The notes beneath the pieces are model-generated. The model searched no databases. It was not told the origin of the DNA and saw nothing but the letters and a program-made list of their open reading frames with translations. From contig CP136063.1 in the NCBI GenBank assembly GCA_032622095.1, positions 29,080,987 to 29,144,986 of the forward strand: a stretch of 64,000 nucleotides of DNA, given 5' to 3'. The stretch is from Siphonodentalium dalli. Lineage: Eukaryota > Mollusca > Scaphopoda > Gadilida > Siphonodentaliidae. Within the stretch, counting starts at the first letter, position 1; each line of letters begins with the position of its first letter. This document shows, piece after piece, positions 52,614 through 64,000 of the stretch. The translations under genes and the position numbers were made by a program.

Positions 52614-54749
52614 TTTGTTGTAACAATATAGAGATCCAGGGGGGCTGGGAACACCGTAGAGTACAGGGGTAAACCTGTCTTCGGTAACATGGACAAAGGT
52701 GCGTAATAAACCTAGGTACACATTCCGAAGCGCCACACGGACAATTTTGAATGTAAAAATAAATATATAATAAGTATAGAACGGCAGCGTACCAGTCAAA
52801 CCGTTCAGCTAGTTTAAATCATAGGGATAGTAATATCACGAGGGCCACACACCAAGCAATATCCACAAAAATGATACTATACACGAATTATTGTAAAACG
52901 TACACATAGACTTCCCTGATTGTACTATCGGGAAAAATTCTTAATTGTAAACAAAAGTGTATGCTTATGTATTGGCTGTACTGCCAGATGATAAATTTAG
53001 TGCTGTAACACAGCTATGTTCATATCGTACATAATTGCACGAATTGTAATGCACTTACAATTAATAAGGGGTAACAACATTATGAATTGAGGACTGTTAC
53101 ATATAAAGGGCTGGACCCCGAAGTTCATTAGCAGTGTATGAAGGGATTAAACTGAAAAAATGACCCAAATATAATATGAATTGTATAGAGATAAGTGTAT
53201 ATAAAATGCATATGCATGCAAATGGAACGCTCTTTATAAGTGTTTTTTAGTATAGTTTGCAAACATTATACTGCTACAGTAAAGTTTACACAATAATATT
53301 TGTTATGTTTGATTGTCAGCATAGCTTGATAACATTAGGAGGCGTAAATTATATACTTTGGAAAATGTTTACTAAGACCAAGCGCGAAAATAGGTATTTA
53401 AAATGTTGGAAATCAGAAAATAATAGCCAGCAATTGAAGTCATCAGGCGAGCGTCTCTGGTATATTAACGAACTTCACATACAGTACGTTTCATTATTAG
53501 GTTTCGGTTCTTACGCTCCCGACCTACTATGGCCACCAGAGATTGAACCGTGCAGTTTAAATTACCAAACCACACCTCCATGCTGAAAAATTGGGCAAAA
53601 TGCATCCTGATATCAAGCAATGTAGATTTTCAAACTCCGAACGCGCGCGAAAGGTGCACCAAAATCGCGTACAGCATCGGGGCTGTAAAATGAACGCGTG
53701 CATAATATATATATATATAGGTTAGCATGTATATAATACATATAATATATTATTCCCTATAATGGTATAGCTGCTATATACTGCACGTACGATCAATATG
53801 ATCAGGTTATCAAAGAAAAATCGACGAATGTAAAGTCGAGTTGGAAAGCACAATGAAATATAGTTACCTTAAAATAATCAGCACAGCCCCATAGTTGTAT
53901 GAATTCCAATGACCACATAAACATAGGTATAGTCATAAACCAAATAGAGAAACAAAACACGATCTGGTCGTACACCCAACATAGAAACCTGGCTCGCCCT
54001 TGTTCAGTAGGACCTTGAAGTGGCAGACGTATTAGGGAAATCACGTTAAGAGTTATCGAAATGACGTATGTGACGTGTGACGTCACATACCAGGTGTACT
54101 TTAACCCCTGTCAGCCAAATTGTTTACACCTTAAGTTAAAGCAGGGCACAGTATTTACGCCGCAATAATGTAAATGTATTAGGCCTAGATAAAGGAAAAG
54201 TTCATAGCTTATAAATTATACAGACTCGAAATACGATTGATTATTATAATTCATACCTAGAACTATAATAGGGGACATATAGTTGTTATAAAAAGGTTGT
54301 TTCTCATACCAGGGAAATGGCAGATTACACCACATCCATGCATAAGAGTAAATCCATAGAATAAGTTCATTGGACGCGTGTTGAACAATAGTGCAGGTAA
54401 ATATAACGTAAACCCGGCTGTACTGTCGGGAAGGCATAAGAAAGACATAGCCCTATTAACAAATTCGGGCGGAAATATTTATAAATCTAGGATATTGGGT
54501 ACGAAAATATATAACAAGGTATCCATTGTAGCATTAATCTAAATTCTACATCTAGGTTTATATAGTTAAATGATGTTGAGCTGAGAGTATAGGCCAGTAC
54601 GCCGCAAAATAAGTAAACAAAACAAGGAGAGGCCGTCATGAAATATAAATTGTAAAGGAAATTAATAAAATGTAGAGTGGAACGAAATCGTCAAATGTCA
54701 AAGCCGAAACTAAGGTTTTCCTGTAAACACAATGCCTGCCTACACAACA
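52614..54749. repeat. 2.1-kb array, unit 2
   Basis: 2,136 bp and nearly identical to unit 1. The G run is only 6 long. It carries an extra CATGCAAATGGAACGCTCTT stretch (about 53,215) that unit 1 lacks and unit 3 shares. A 123-codon minus frame spans 52,428-52,799 because the shorter G run keeps it open. Confidence 0.9.
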
Positions 54750-56186
54750 TTTGTTGTAACAATATAGAGATCCAGGGGGGGGGGCTGGGAACACCATAGA
54801 GTACAGGGGTAAACCTGTCTTCGGTAACATGGACAAAGGTGCATAATAAACCTAGGTACACATTCCGAAGCGCCACACGGACAATTTTGAATGTCAAAAT
54901 AAATATATAATAAGTATAGAACGGCAGCGTACCAGTCAAACCGTTCAGCTAGTTTAAATCATAGGGATAGTAATATCACGAGGGCCACACACCAAGCAAT
55001 ATCCACAAAAATGATACTATACACGAATTATTGTAAAACGTACACATAGACTTCCCTGATTGTACTATCGGGAAAAATTCTTAATTGTAAACAAAAGTGT
55101 ATGCTTATGCATTGGCTGTACTGCCAGATGATAAATTTAGTGCTGTAACACAGCTATGTTCATATCGTACATACTTGCACGAATTGTAATGCACTTACAA
55201 TTAATTAGGGGTAACAACATTATGAATTGAGGACTGTTACATATAAAGGGCTGGACCCCGAAGTTCATTAGCAGTGTATGAAGGGATTAAACTGAAAAAA
55301 TGACCCAAATATAATATGAATTGTATAGAGATAAGTGTATATAAAATGCATATGCATGCAAATGGAACGCTCTTTATAAGTGATTTTTAGTATAGTTTGC
55401 AAACATTATACTGCTACAGTAAAGTTTACACAATAATATTTGTTATGTTTGATTGTCAGCATAGCTTGATAACATTAGGAGGCGTAAATTATATACTTTG
55501 GAAAATGTTTACTAAGACCAAGCGCGAAAATAGGTATTTAAAATGTTGGAAATCAGAAAATAATAGCCAGCAATTGAAGTCATCAGGCGAGCGTCTCTGG
55601 TATATTAACGAACTTCACATACAGTACGTTTCATTATTAGGTTTCGGTTCTTACGCTCCCGACCTACTATGGCCACCAGAGATTGAACCGTACAGTTTAA
55701 ATTACCAAACCACACCTCCATTCTGAAAAATTGGGCAAAATGCATCCTGATATCAAGCAATGTAGATTTTCAAACTCCGAACGCGTGCGAAAGGTGCACC
55801 AAAATCGCGTACAGCATCGGGGCTGTAAAATGAACGCGTGCATAATATATATATATATATATATATAGGTTAGCATGTATATAATACATATAATATATTA
55901 TTCCCTATAATGGTATAGCTGCTATATACTGCACGTACGATCAATATGATCAGGTTATCAAAGAAAAATCGACGAATGTAAAGTCGAGTTGGAAAGCACA
56001 ATGAAATATAGTTACCTTAAAATAATCAGCACAGCCCCATAGTTGTATGAATTCCAATGACCACATAAACATAGGTATAGTCATAAACCAAATAGAGAAA
56101 CAAAACACGATCTGGTCGTACACCCAACATAGAAACCTGACTCGCCCTTGTTCAGTAGGACCTTGAAGTGGCAGACGTATTAGGGA
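54750..56186. repeat. 2.1-kb array, unit 3 (truncated)
   Basis: 1,437 bp, nearly identical to unit 2, with 10 G in the run and a longer (AT)n near 55,845. It breaks at TTAGGGAAATATGG, where flank repeat X copy 2 begins. Confidence 0.9.
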
Positions 56187-57159
56187 AATATGGTTGATTA
56201 AAACAAATCCAAACTCACATTTAGATGCAGTGGTTTGCAATGTTTGAAACCACCACTAAACTTGTAAATTAGGCTGGAATGTAACAGATTGAGAGGTTGT
56301 TATAGTAAAACCCTAATTGGAACGAACACTACTAATTAAAGGTGGATTATCTCTTTGTAAACATGTATTATATAGTTACCGGAGCATAAAATGTTAGATT
56401 TGAATCGAAGACTTCTGTCCGGAAATGCGTCTATTTTATTTCGAATATTTTCTGGTCTAAAAAGGTGTCTTTGTTTAGCTAACGAACACTGGTGTTTACT
56501 GTTATCAGAGACCAGAAATTTTATTGTACAATTTTGTCACAAATAAACGTTAAAGATGGATTATCTCTTTAAATAACAAATTTTAAATAGTTGCGTGGGT
56601 ATAAAATAATAGATATGAACTGAAGACCTATGTCCGGAAAAGCTTCTATCAATTAATATTGATTTTATTTCGAATGTTAAATCGGGCCCATTTATGTTAC
56701 TATTTTTAGAACCGACCATTCGGATGAGACAGTATTGCGACATAGAGCACTGGGCTGTTCCTACGGCTACTCAACGAATGTCAAATGTCACAGATTGGTT
56801 GTTTGTATTGTTTTGTTCCACAGATATAAGCGATAATGAGTATAATTAACGTTTATTTGTGACAAAATTGCACAATATAATTTCTGGTCTCTGTTAACAG
56901 TAACCAATATTGTTCGTTAGCTGAACAAACACACCTTTTTTTACCAGAAAATATTCGAAATAAAATTAATATTAATCGATAGAAGCATTTCCGGACAGGA
57001 GTCTTCGATTCAAATCTAATATTTTATAACCCGGTAACTGTATAATACATGTTTACAAAGAGATAATCCACCTTTAAGTATACTCATTATCCCTTATAAC
57101 TGTGGAACAAAACACTACAAACAACCAATCTGGGACATTCGACTGGATCTCTATATTGT
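56187..57159 (+). repeat. Flank repeat X, copy 2, with nested B
   Basis: Same as 50,062-50,495, but interrupted at AACG-TTAA by an inverted complete B element (56,554-57,073). Copy 1 is the exact empty site (AACGTTAAGTATACTC). After it comes GGATCTCTATATTGTTACAA, the reverse of the array unit start, so the junction is inverted relative to copy 1. Confidence 0.85.
56554..57073 (-). mobile_element. Family B MITE, copy B9 (nested in B8)
   Basis: 520 bp, inverted, TTAA at 56,550-56,553 and 57,074-57,077. It lies inside the truncated B element B8, which starts at 56,340. It is the third case of a B element within a B element in the window. Confidence 0.9.
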
Positions 57160-57732
57160 TACAACAAAAAGTGTCGAAAAGCGATGGTCTGTTGTTTAAA
57201 CACTCCATCACCAGGTACATAACTGACGACGATTCCAGTGAAATTTAGCATTTTACTTCAGACTTACACCTACACTTACATTCTACAACAGCTTACTCAT
57301 GTACATAACTATAAATTTCAAAATTAACCCTTTCGAAAACTCGCGGCCTATGCTTACGTTCCTAATTTCTAAAATTGTAACACCTAACTATGTACCACGC
57401 TCCCATCTTTTACTGAAACTACCGGTATGGGACAATCATGAAACTAAAGAATATTTTAATACTCTACGTATAACTAGTTCATTTATGATAGTGCGTGATT
57501 CCACGATACTGGTACGCATACTCTTGTCATAGGTATACCTATATTTTCCAAATTTCAAAACACCAGGCATACCTCTATTATGCTCCTGTTTTTAATTTTA
57601 CTGACTATGGAATTGTCCAAGTGGCGCTTCGGAATGTGTACCTAAATAATGATCACCTCTGTCCATGTTACCGAAGACAGGTTTACCCTTGTATTCTGTG
57701 GTGTTCCCAGCCCCCCCGGATCTCTATATTTT
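57160..57732. repeat. Spacer with inverted diverged array-unit piece
   Basis: 57,605-57,732 (GTGGCGCTTCGGAATGTGTA, CCATGTTACCGAAGACAGG, GTGTTCCCAGCCCCCC) is a diverged reverse copy of the start of the 2.1-kb unit. The rest has no recognised content. Confidence 0.7.
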
Positions 57733-58013
57733 ACAACTTATAACTGTGGAACAAAACAATACAAACAATCAATCTGGGACATTTGACTTTCGGTGCATAG
57801 CCGTAGGAACATCCCAGTACTCTATATCGCAATATTGTATCACCCGAATGGTCTGTTCTAAAAATAGACACATAAACGGTCCCGATTTAATATTCGAAAT
57901 AAAATCAATATTAATAGATAGAATCCTTTCTGGACAGGGGTCTTCAGTTCATATCTATTATTTTATACCCACGCAACTATTTAAAATTTGTTATTTAAAA
58001 AGATAATCCATCT
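57733..58013 (+). mobile_element. Family B MITE, copy B10 (right half)
   Basis: Runs from AACTTATAACTGTGGAACAA to GATAATCCATCT, followed by TTAA (58,014-58,017). The left half is missing here. The overlap with B7 shows the split was not a clean insertion. Confidence 0.8.
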
Positions 58014-58054
58014 TTAAAGAGATAACCCATATAAACATTTACCCGGGTAAATCC

Positions 58055-59035
58055 ACCCAGGTTTTTTGGGCCAAAACCTGGGTATAAATCTATCTACCAA
58101 GACATCCACCAACCATCAAGACCCCCTGAAACCTGGGTTTTACCATGATTAACCCAGCTGAAACTCGATAAAAACAATGGTGTGGATAAACCTGGGTGTA
58201 ATTACCCAGGTGACCACACACAGGTGTACCCTGGTGTTTCCGACATGGGTGTTTCCCACCCAGGTGTACCTTGGTGTTATTCACCCAGGTATACCCTGGT
58301 GTTTCCTACCTGAGTGTTTCCCACCAGGTGTACCTTGGTGTTATTCACCCATGTGTACCCTGGTGTTTCATACCTGGGTGTTTCCAACCCAGGTGTACCT
58401 TGGTGTTATTCATCCAGGTGTTTCATACCCAGGTGTTCCCTACCCAGGTGTATCTTGATGTTTCCAACCCATGTACCTTGGTGTTTTCTTACCCAGGTGG
58501 ATTTTCCAGTGTTTCTACCCAGGTATACCTTGGTGTTTTCCCCGGGTGTTTCTACCAGGGTATACCTCGGGTATTTTAAGCAGGTACCACTCGCTTATAT
58601 TTTACCCTGGTGTACCCCATCATTTTCACCCAGATGTATCCCAGGTATACCACTCTGTTATAACCTGGTGTTGGAACACCAGGGTTTATCAGTTTGGTTA
58701 CACTTGGGTTAAACCTGGTTAAAATTACTGGGGTTCACCAGAGTAAATCATTGAGTTAAGCCTGCTTACGAACACATGGGATATACCCTGGTAGAAACAC
58801 CTGGGGAAACACTTGGGTCGAAAACACCAAGGTACACCTGGGTGGAAACATTGAGATGCACCTGGGTTAGAAAACCCAAGGTACACCCAGGTAAAGAAAC
58901 ACCAAGGTACACCTGGGTAGGAAAACACCAAGGTACAACTGGTGGGAACACCAAGATACATGGGTAGGAAACACCAAGGAACACATGGGTGAATAACACC
59001 AAAGTACACCTGGGTGGGGATACCAGAGTGAAATA
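58055..59035. repeat. Inverted minisatellite, CCCAGGTGTACCTTGGTGTT units
   Basis: From about 58,180 to 58,700 the unit CCCAGGTGTACCTTGGTGTT recurs many times with variation. From about 58,770 to 59,020 the inverse, AACACCAAGGTACACCTGGG, recurs. The switch point is near 58,720. Long open frames on both strands are artefacts of the repeat. Confidence 0.9.
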
Positions 59036-59224
59036 ATGAGGATGGCAATGCAGTAGATTTGGATGGGATGCAGGGGTATTGTTATCAATGGAGTTGTTTT
59101 AGTATAATAGAACAGTAAGGAAACTGATTGTGGAGCAATACAAGATTATTCAAGATCAAGAAACTAACTAAAGATAAATACATGTATAGAAACACATGTA
59201 ATACATAAATATATAAACTAATTA

Positions 59225-59480
59225 AAGGTTCTCAATCCGATCAGAGGGTCCTATATTACTATTTCTTTAGCTTTGGGTGTAAAAAATATTTGATCCGAGT
59301 CTAGGAACCCATCAAACAAAGCTCAGAGTTATTAGATATTGATTTTTGAAATTTGTTATTTTCTCGAGATGAGTACTAATAATTGCCCCTAACTTCGTAA
59401 TTTGCTCGAGATGTGTACACCAGAAACACTATTCAAACAGACAAGGATGGATAACTCTAAAATCAAGTGGTAATAATAAC
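59225..59480. repeat. Dispersed repeat (GGTWCTCAATCCGATCAGA), copy 1
   Basis: Shares AGGTTCTCAATCCGATCAGA, TATTTGATCCGAGTC and AATTTGTTATTTTCTCGAGA with 60,838-61,075. A start fragment is also at 18,796. Confidence 0.75.
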
Positions 59481-59852
59481 GCAATTTTGACTGTGTTCTG
59501 GGACAGAAAGAATAGAAATAACAATAGCCATATTACGTCCTGGTTCATAAGAACACATTATTTCCTAGTGTTAGAAGGACATGTTGACTGTTATTATCTG
59601 ACTCATAAACCCCCAAATGTACATGTAAACAGAACATTTGGGAAAGAGACACACCATCGTTATCCTGTTTTATATCAGTAGCAATTGATCAGATAGCAAT
59701 ATATGCTACAAATAGTATTCAGATGGTAGAGATTAAACAATTACATTAATTGCACCAACTCGAAACAGTTAACATACCCTGTAGAATACAGACTATGATC
59801 GAGGAGGGTGTCACACATACACACCCTCACCCCGCTTTGGTATGCGATATTC
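59481..59852. other. No gene seen
   Basis: Short frames only, with no recognisable domain. Confidence 0.4.
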
Positions 59853-60545
59853 AGGCCATTTTCAGGTGGTATGCTATATACATACCCAATGTTATCTGGT
59901 ACTAGGATTTCACACGGCAATATAACCGGCATTCAGGATTCAGCAAAAAGGCTGGTATTCAGATATTATAGCACAAAATTAAATTTTGAGTATTTACCAG
60001 CCCAAACAGACCCAAGTGATATATTTTGATCTGATTCAGTATAATACCTCTTGATATGTTGATGTTTTGGATACTATTCCAGCAAATGTGAGAACACTGT
60101 TAACTGGTGTTCAATATTTATGGGTGGTAGGGGGTAACACCCTCATACAGGCCAATCACAATTGAATAGACCAGTCTGGAAAGGGTCGCCGCCCCGCCCC
60201 CTCAATACCAGTTAATGTAAAAGGTTGAATCATGCGTACCAGTTACAAGTAAGAAAATATTGAATGAAAACTAATATTAACTAATAATATAGTTTTCATA
60301 TACATGTACTAGTAGTTGCTGAAGTTGTATCCATAACTTCTACATATACTATAGATAATAGACTAAATTACATCATAAATGTCATTTGGGCTGGTAAATA
60401 GTAAAACAAAATTAATTTTGTGCCAGAAAATCTGCGAATCGGCCTTTTTGTTGAATCCTGAATACCGATCAAACTGTGCAAATGAATCCCGACTACCAAA
60501 TTAGCAGAGGGGTATGAATCATGCGTACCGCCTGAAAATTGTACA
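59853..60545. repeat. Foldback with about 160-bp imperfect arms
   Basis: The left arm (CCATTTTCAGGTGGTATGC, GGCATTCAGGATTCAGCAAAAAGG, TTTACCAGCCCAAA) pairs with the right arm (TTTGGGCTGGTAAAT, CCTTTTTGTTGAATCCTG, GCGTACCGCCTGAAAAT). No coding sequence. Confidence 0.8.
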
Positions 60546-60837
60546 CAAATGTTTTCAATTTTCTTCATTTACAAGTACATGTACCTGTATGTATGCCAAG
60601 CTTGTGAAGTCACTTCGCACACAATTTGCCACAATCCCCCGGAATTGTGCCGGAATAGAATTAAATTCAATTAAACGCAATGCTATAATAATTTAGTAAG
60701 CTGCTACGGACGACAGAAAACGGCCGTAAAAATCGCACGCTCGTGGCCGGTGTGGATTGACCCTTACTTGAACTTGTCTTCGGTTGACCATTGTGTTTCA
60801 CTTTTTCATACACCCATCATAAATAATAGAGCATCTT

Positions 60838-61075
60838 TAAAGGTACTCAATCCGATCAGACGCTCCTAAATTACTATTTATTTGGCTTCGGGGTATAAAT
60901 ATTTGATTCCGAGTCAAGGAACCCCCTCATAAAACCTCAGCGTGAACAGATATAGATTTATGAAATTTGTTAATTTCTCGAGATGTGGCCCGGCCAGAAA
61001 ACATGTGGTCAAACCTGTGACAAATTGCTCTAGAATCAAGTGGTTATTACTACCACTTGATTTTAGAGTTATCCA
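60838..61075. repeat. Dispersed repeat (GGTWCTCAATCCGATCAGA), copy 2
   Basis: Counterpart of 59,225-59,480. Near its end a small palindrome (AATCAAGTGGTTATTACTAC then CACTTGATT) is visible at about 61,031-61,060. Confidence 0.75.
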
Positions 61076-63372
61076 TCTTCATCCGCAATCATATTAGATT
61101 GTGTACCTTTAGATATAAATGTAAATTACTAAATAACTTGTAAAAAAGAACAATTGTGTCAATCTTCAATTTGGAATGGAAGTGAAGTACACGCTTCAGT
61201 CAAACTGTCAAACTATTATAACATGAAGTTTTAACTTCATTGTAAACTTCATTGTAATGTGCACAGCATACATCATCCAGATGTGGTCCAGTACATGTGG
61301 ATCCTCTTATGGAATCAAAGTGCTGTCAAAATCTTTGAACTTTCCATATGCTGTATGAATATACATGTACCGGTACATGTACTAGTATTTTATGTTGAGT
61401 CCACCGTTCATCTGTCCCATTATTTTGACTGTTCGGTATCATAGGTTGAGGTGTTCCAACTCGATGCAATTGCGTAAGTACTGATACATGTACCTTTTGG
61501 CTTTCGGGTAAATGTGACGACTCAGAATCTTGCCAACTGCATGCAGTAATAAATACTAATATTCATTGACAATGTGTTTCACTTCAAGGCTAGAACTTGA
61601 TATAATTTGTGTGTATTGTTGACATCTGTTGTCCACTGCCGGGAATCTTATATGGTTTCACTGCAGGATCCTGACAGATGTAGTAGCGCACATGATGTTG
61701 GGCCCTACCAATACGTTAGTGACATATCACTGCCAAATGCACTCAGTTAATGAACAGTACCAGTGGAACTGAATTTACATACATGTACCGTACAACATAA
61801 CATTCTCACAATATTCTTCCTCTGTTTCAACCGCTGCAGCAATTTGTGTAGTGTCGCACCTCGATGCTGGGAGCCAAAAGTATCTGGCATGAAGACAATA
61901 TAATTTTAAAACAGTATACATATACTCTTCCAGACACTCTTATTTGTTTGTTGTGGTGGTGCAAAGAATCATCGCTTTAAAGTTTCCAACTTCCAAGTCG
62001 ATTGGCTAATTAATACTAATTTATACAGTACAGTTGCAGTCCCAGAGTACAGGTACTAGTACTGATCTGAAGCCTGTAGATCATACTTCTCAGTTGCATA
62101 TCAGTAATGAGTGACCCAGTGGTTTTCATTCGTGCCATAATAGCCATTGAGTACTGGTACTGTCATATTCAGTCCGTTTCCTGGTCCTCAAATTGGAAAT
62201 AGAAATAATTTTGACAGACTTGTCTTTCGATATTATGTGAACATCCATATGAATAGAATCGTTGAATCTTGTATTTAATTCACCATATATCCGATTTGCA
62301 TTTAGTCGATCATTTTCTGTTGTCAATCCATGTTAATTTGCGACAAAATTACCAAAAAATACACGCTAACTCTTTTGCGCGTATTTTTCGTTGGAAGAAT
62401 ATATTTAGTTTGCCGAACGAAACGAAACGAAATCTTAAAGATTAAAGGTTACAAAGTCACTCAACTTGCAAGGAATGTTAATGCGAAAAAGTGTCCGTGT
62501 AGACACCAGGCAAGATGGCTTCCAATGTGGCCGCCGTTTTTTTTCCAGACGAGTCCCTAAGTTAATTTGATGCATATTATAGTGAAAATATATCGTCTTA
62601 TGTATACAAATGTATATACTTGTGTGAAGCTAAGATATATTGCCACATTTTAAGGCAAAATTGCCGCCAAAATGGCTGCCGGATATTTTGACGTTTTTAC
62701 ACTAATATCTTGTAGATTATTTTCTGCTCTATGGAATTGGTTCAGAATAGGGACTTTATTTTCTATTGTTCAAGTTAATGATCATCGAGCAATAAAATGT
62801 GCCATTCATTTGGGTCCCAGCCCCTTCAGATCCCTCAAAAATTCGATTTTACAGAACGTGGAAAGAAATTTGTTATTTTGTCTCAAAATGGCGGCTAATA
62901 TATAGAAAACGGTGAATTTTTCCCTAGCATGCCATTTAATCGCTTGTAAACAAGGTGTGGCTGATGATTAACCTTATGTCTTATATACATGATGCTAACC
63001 ATTCTGATGCACATTAGTTAATTGTTATTAGTGTAACTACTGACATTACAAGAACAAATCTGATTTTTCTATCAGAAGCTTGACATCGAAATCATAAAAA
63101 ATAACAACCAGGAAGTGAATATGTGGTCACAGGTGAGGTGCGGTAGAGGGGTAATGTCACAAGAGCTATACTCGACCTTCACCTCAGAATTTGCAATCAC
63201 GTAATATTCAACTAATTAACGGGTCTTTTTCTGGTGGTTTATAGAACACCACAATTGGTGGAACATCTTGGTGGAATGGAGTCGATTTGAGATTATAGAT
63301 GCGCGCCCTACGAGTATACCATTTATTAAGGTCAAGGGCGACATTATCCTGCTACCGTGAGGTGCATATGTA
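61076..63372. other. No gene seen
   Basis: AT-rich. It includes the exact palindrome TACATGTACCGGTACATGTA (61,363-61,382) and two AAGATGGC/AAATGGC-GCC motifs (62,511 and 62,664) that resemble the inner TIR of the Academ-like element. Short frames at 62,126, 62,330 and 62,672 have no domain. Confidence 0.4.
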
Positions 63373-63448
63373 TAGAGGGAGTTACTCTATATGCATATGA
63401 TAACACCATGATCATATATTTTTATGATCACATAGTAACTCCCTGTAT
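63373..63448. repeat. Short inverted repeat
   Basis: AGAGGGAGTTACT at about 63,374 pairs with AGTAACTCCCTGT at about 63,435. The inner part includes ATGATCATAT/ATATGATCAT-like sequence. Confidence 0.6.
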
Positions 63449-64000
63449 ACCTATTCACTTCATATTTGTACGCATACAAATGTTAGTATTTAATATATTT
63501 AAGATAGAATAGTCCATTTTATTCCCTAATCACAACTTGTAAGCGATTACATAGCATGATGTGGCAATATTTGCCTTTTTTCAAATTTTTGTTGCCATTT
63601 TTGCAGCCAGTTTGGGAATTGAATTTGATTAAATTGAGTTAAAATATTCATAGGTAATTGTATGCCTCAGTTACGTTGCACAGTTCTGTTCATTAAACTT
63701 CATTTCTTGTTGAACAATGAATAGAATCACAATTGTGATTTTTGGTGAAATTTTACACCACGTTCTGTAAACAATTTAATATTTGAGGGACCGGAAGGGC
63801 TGGGACCACAAGAATGTCATATTTTATTGCTTCAGTGATCAGTTAACATGAAAAAAAAAAAATAATAGTCCCAACTAAGAACCAGTCACATACATAATTA
63901 ATTTATCTGGAAGATATCGGTGGGGGGGGGGGGGGACATAAAATTTTCCACTTCCAGCTGCCATTTTGGAAGGAGCAATTTTGCCCTAAAATGTGGTATT
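63449..64000. repeat. Spacer with a diverged copy of the 26065-26180 repeat
   Basis: GTGATTTTTGGTGAAATTT, then GAGGGACCGGAAGGGCTGGGA and ATATTTTATTGCTTCA (63,738-63,833) match 26,063-26,160. A G run lies at 63,920-63,935. No gene. Confidence 0.6.

Noticed and set aside
58177-59088. Repetitive proteins rich in V, P, G, Y and C on both strands
   Set aside because: They are translations of the inverted minisatellite, open on both strands for the same reason.
1-64000. tRNA, rRNA or snRNA genes
   Set aside because: No GGTTCGAATCC-type B box in a cloverleaf context and no conserved rRNA block was seen. A covariance-model scan would be needed to exclude divergent ones.

Overview
The window is nuclear DNA from an invertebrate animal. 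It is AT-rich, has no operons or bacterial signals, and almost every kilobase belongs to a repeat. Several degenerate tandem repeats carry a GGCCATAACTC-type core (about 24,400-25,200 and 26,300-27,010) that is familiar from molluscan, especially bivalve, genomes. The intronless class A receptor, the C2H2 zinc-finger genes and the mix of TTAA-, TTA-, TA- and 8-bp-target transposons also fit a marine lophotrochozoan. The species is not identified.

Only a few coding regions are convincing. (1) A 1457-residue intact ORF (32,777-37,150) lies inside a 5.55 kb DNA transposon. The element has about 165-bp terminal inverted repeats (TIRs) and a TAT target duplication, and the protein has an XPG/PIN-like nuclease core and a C-terminal CXC zinc domain. 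It resembles the Academ superfamily and looks autonomous. (2) An intronless rhodopsin-class GPCR (46,927-47,955) has a TATA box just upstream. (3) Two related C2H2 zinc-finger ORFs lie on the minus strand (27,533-28,294 and 40,500-41,273), both with damaged ends. (4) Decayed transposon genes: two Copia reverse transcriptase fragments and a frameshifted Ulp1-like protease plus PHD gene at 4,963-5,690.

Region by region: 0-7.2 kb holds Copia remnants, a palindrome-ended miniature element with a nested TTAA element, the Ulp1/PHD pseudogene and a MITE. 7.5-11.9 kb is one hAT-like element (8-bp target duplication CAAGGATG) stuffed with a perfect 98-bp-arm hairpin, two copies of a GGYGACACTCC element and a TTAA element with a matching empty site. 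12-16 kb holds a minisatellite, foldbacks and a possible exon. 16.7-18.7 kb is an element whose inverted ends are a 16-bp minisatellite. 20.6-23.6 kb holds a second self-nested TTAA composite and two near-identical 451-bp MITEs. 24.4-27 kb is tandem repeat. 27.5-31.9 kb holds zinc-finger 1 and foldbacks. 32.1-37.7 kb is the Academ-like element. 38-45.3 kb holds TTA- and TA-target elements, zinc-finger 2, a 1.2 kb foldback and more TTAA elements. 46.8-50 kb is the GPCR and a repeat-rich 3' flank. 50-58 kb is a nearly identical 2.1-kb tandem array bounded by duplicated flanks. 58-59 kb is a large inverted minisatellite. 59-64 kb has only scattered repeats.

The genes do not form a pathway. The window is best read as a record of nested transposition, with unusually clear target duplications and empty sites. 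The abundant B family (AGGTGGATTATC...GATAATCCATCT, TTAA target) is present in at least ten full or partial copies, has inserted into itself three times, and has two copies that look identical about 28 kb apart.
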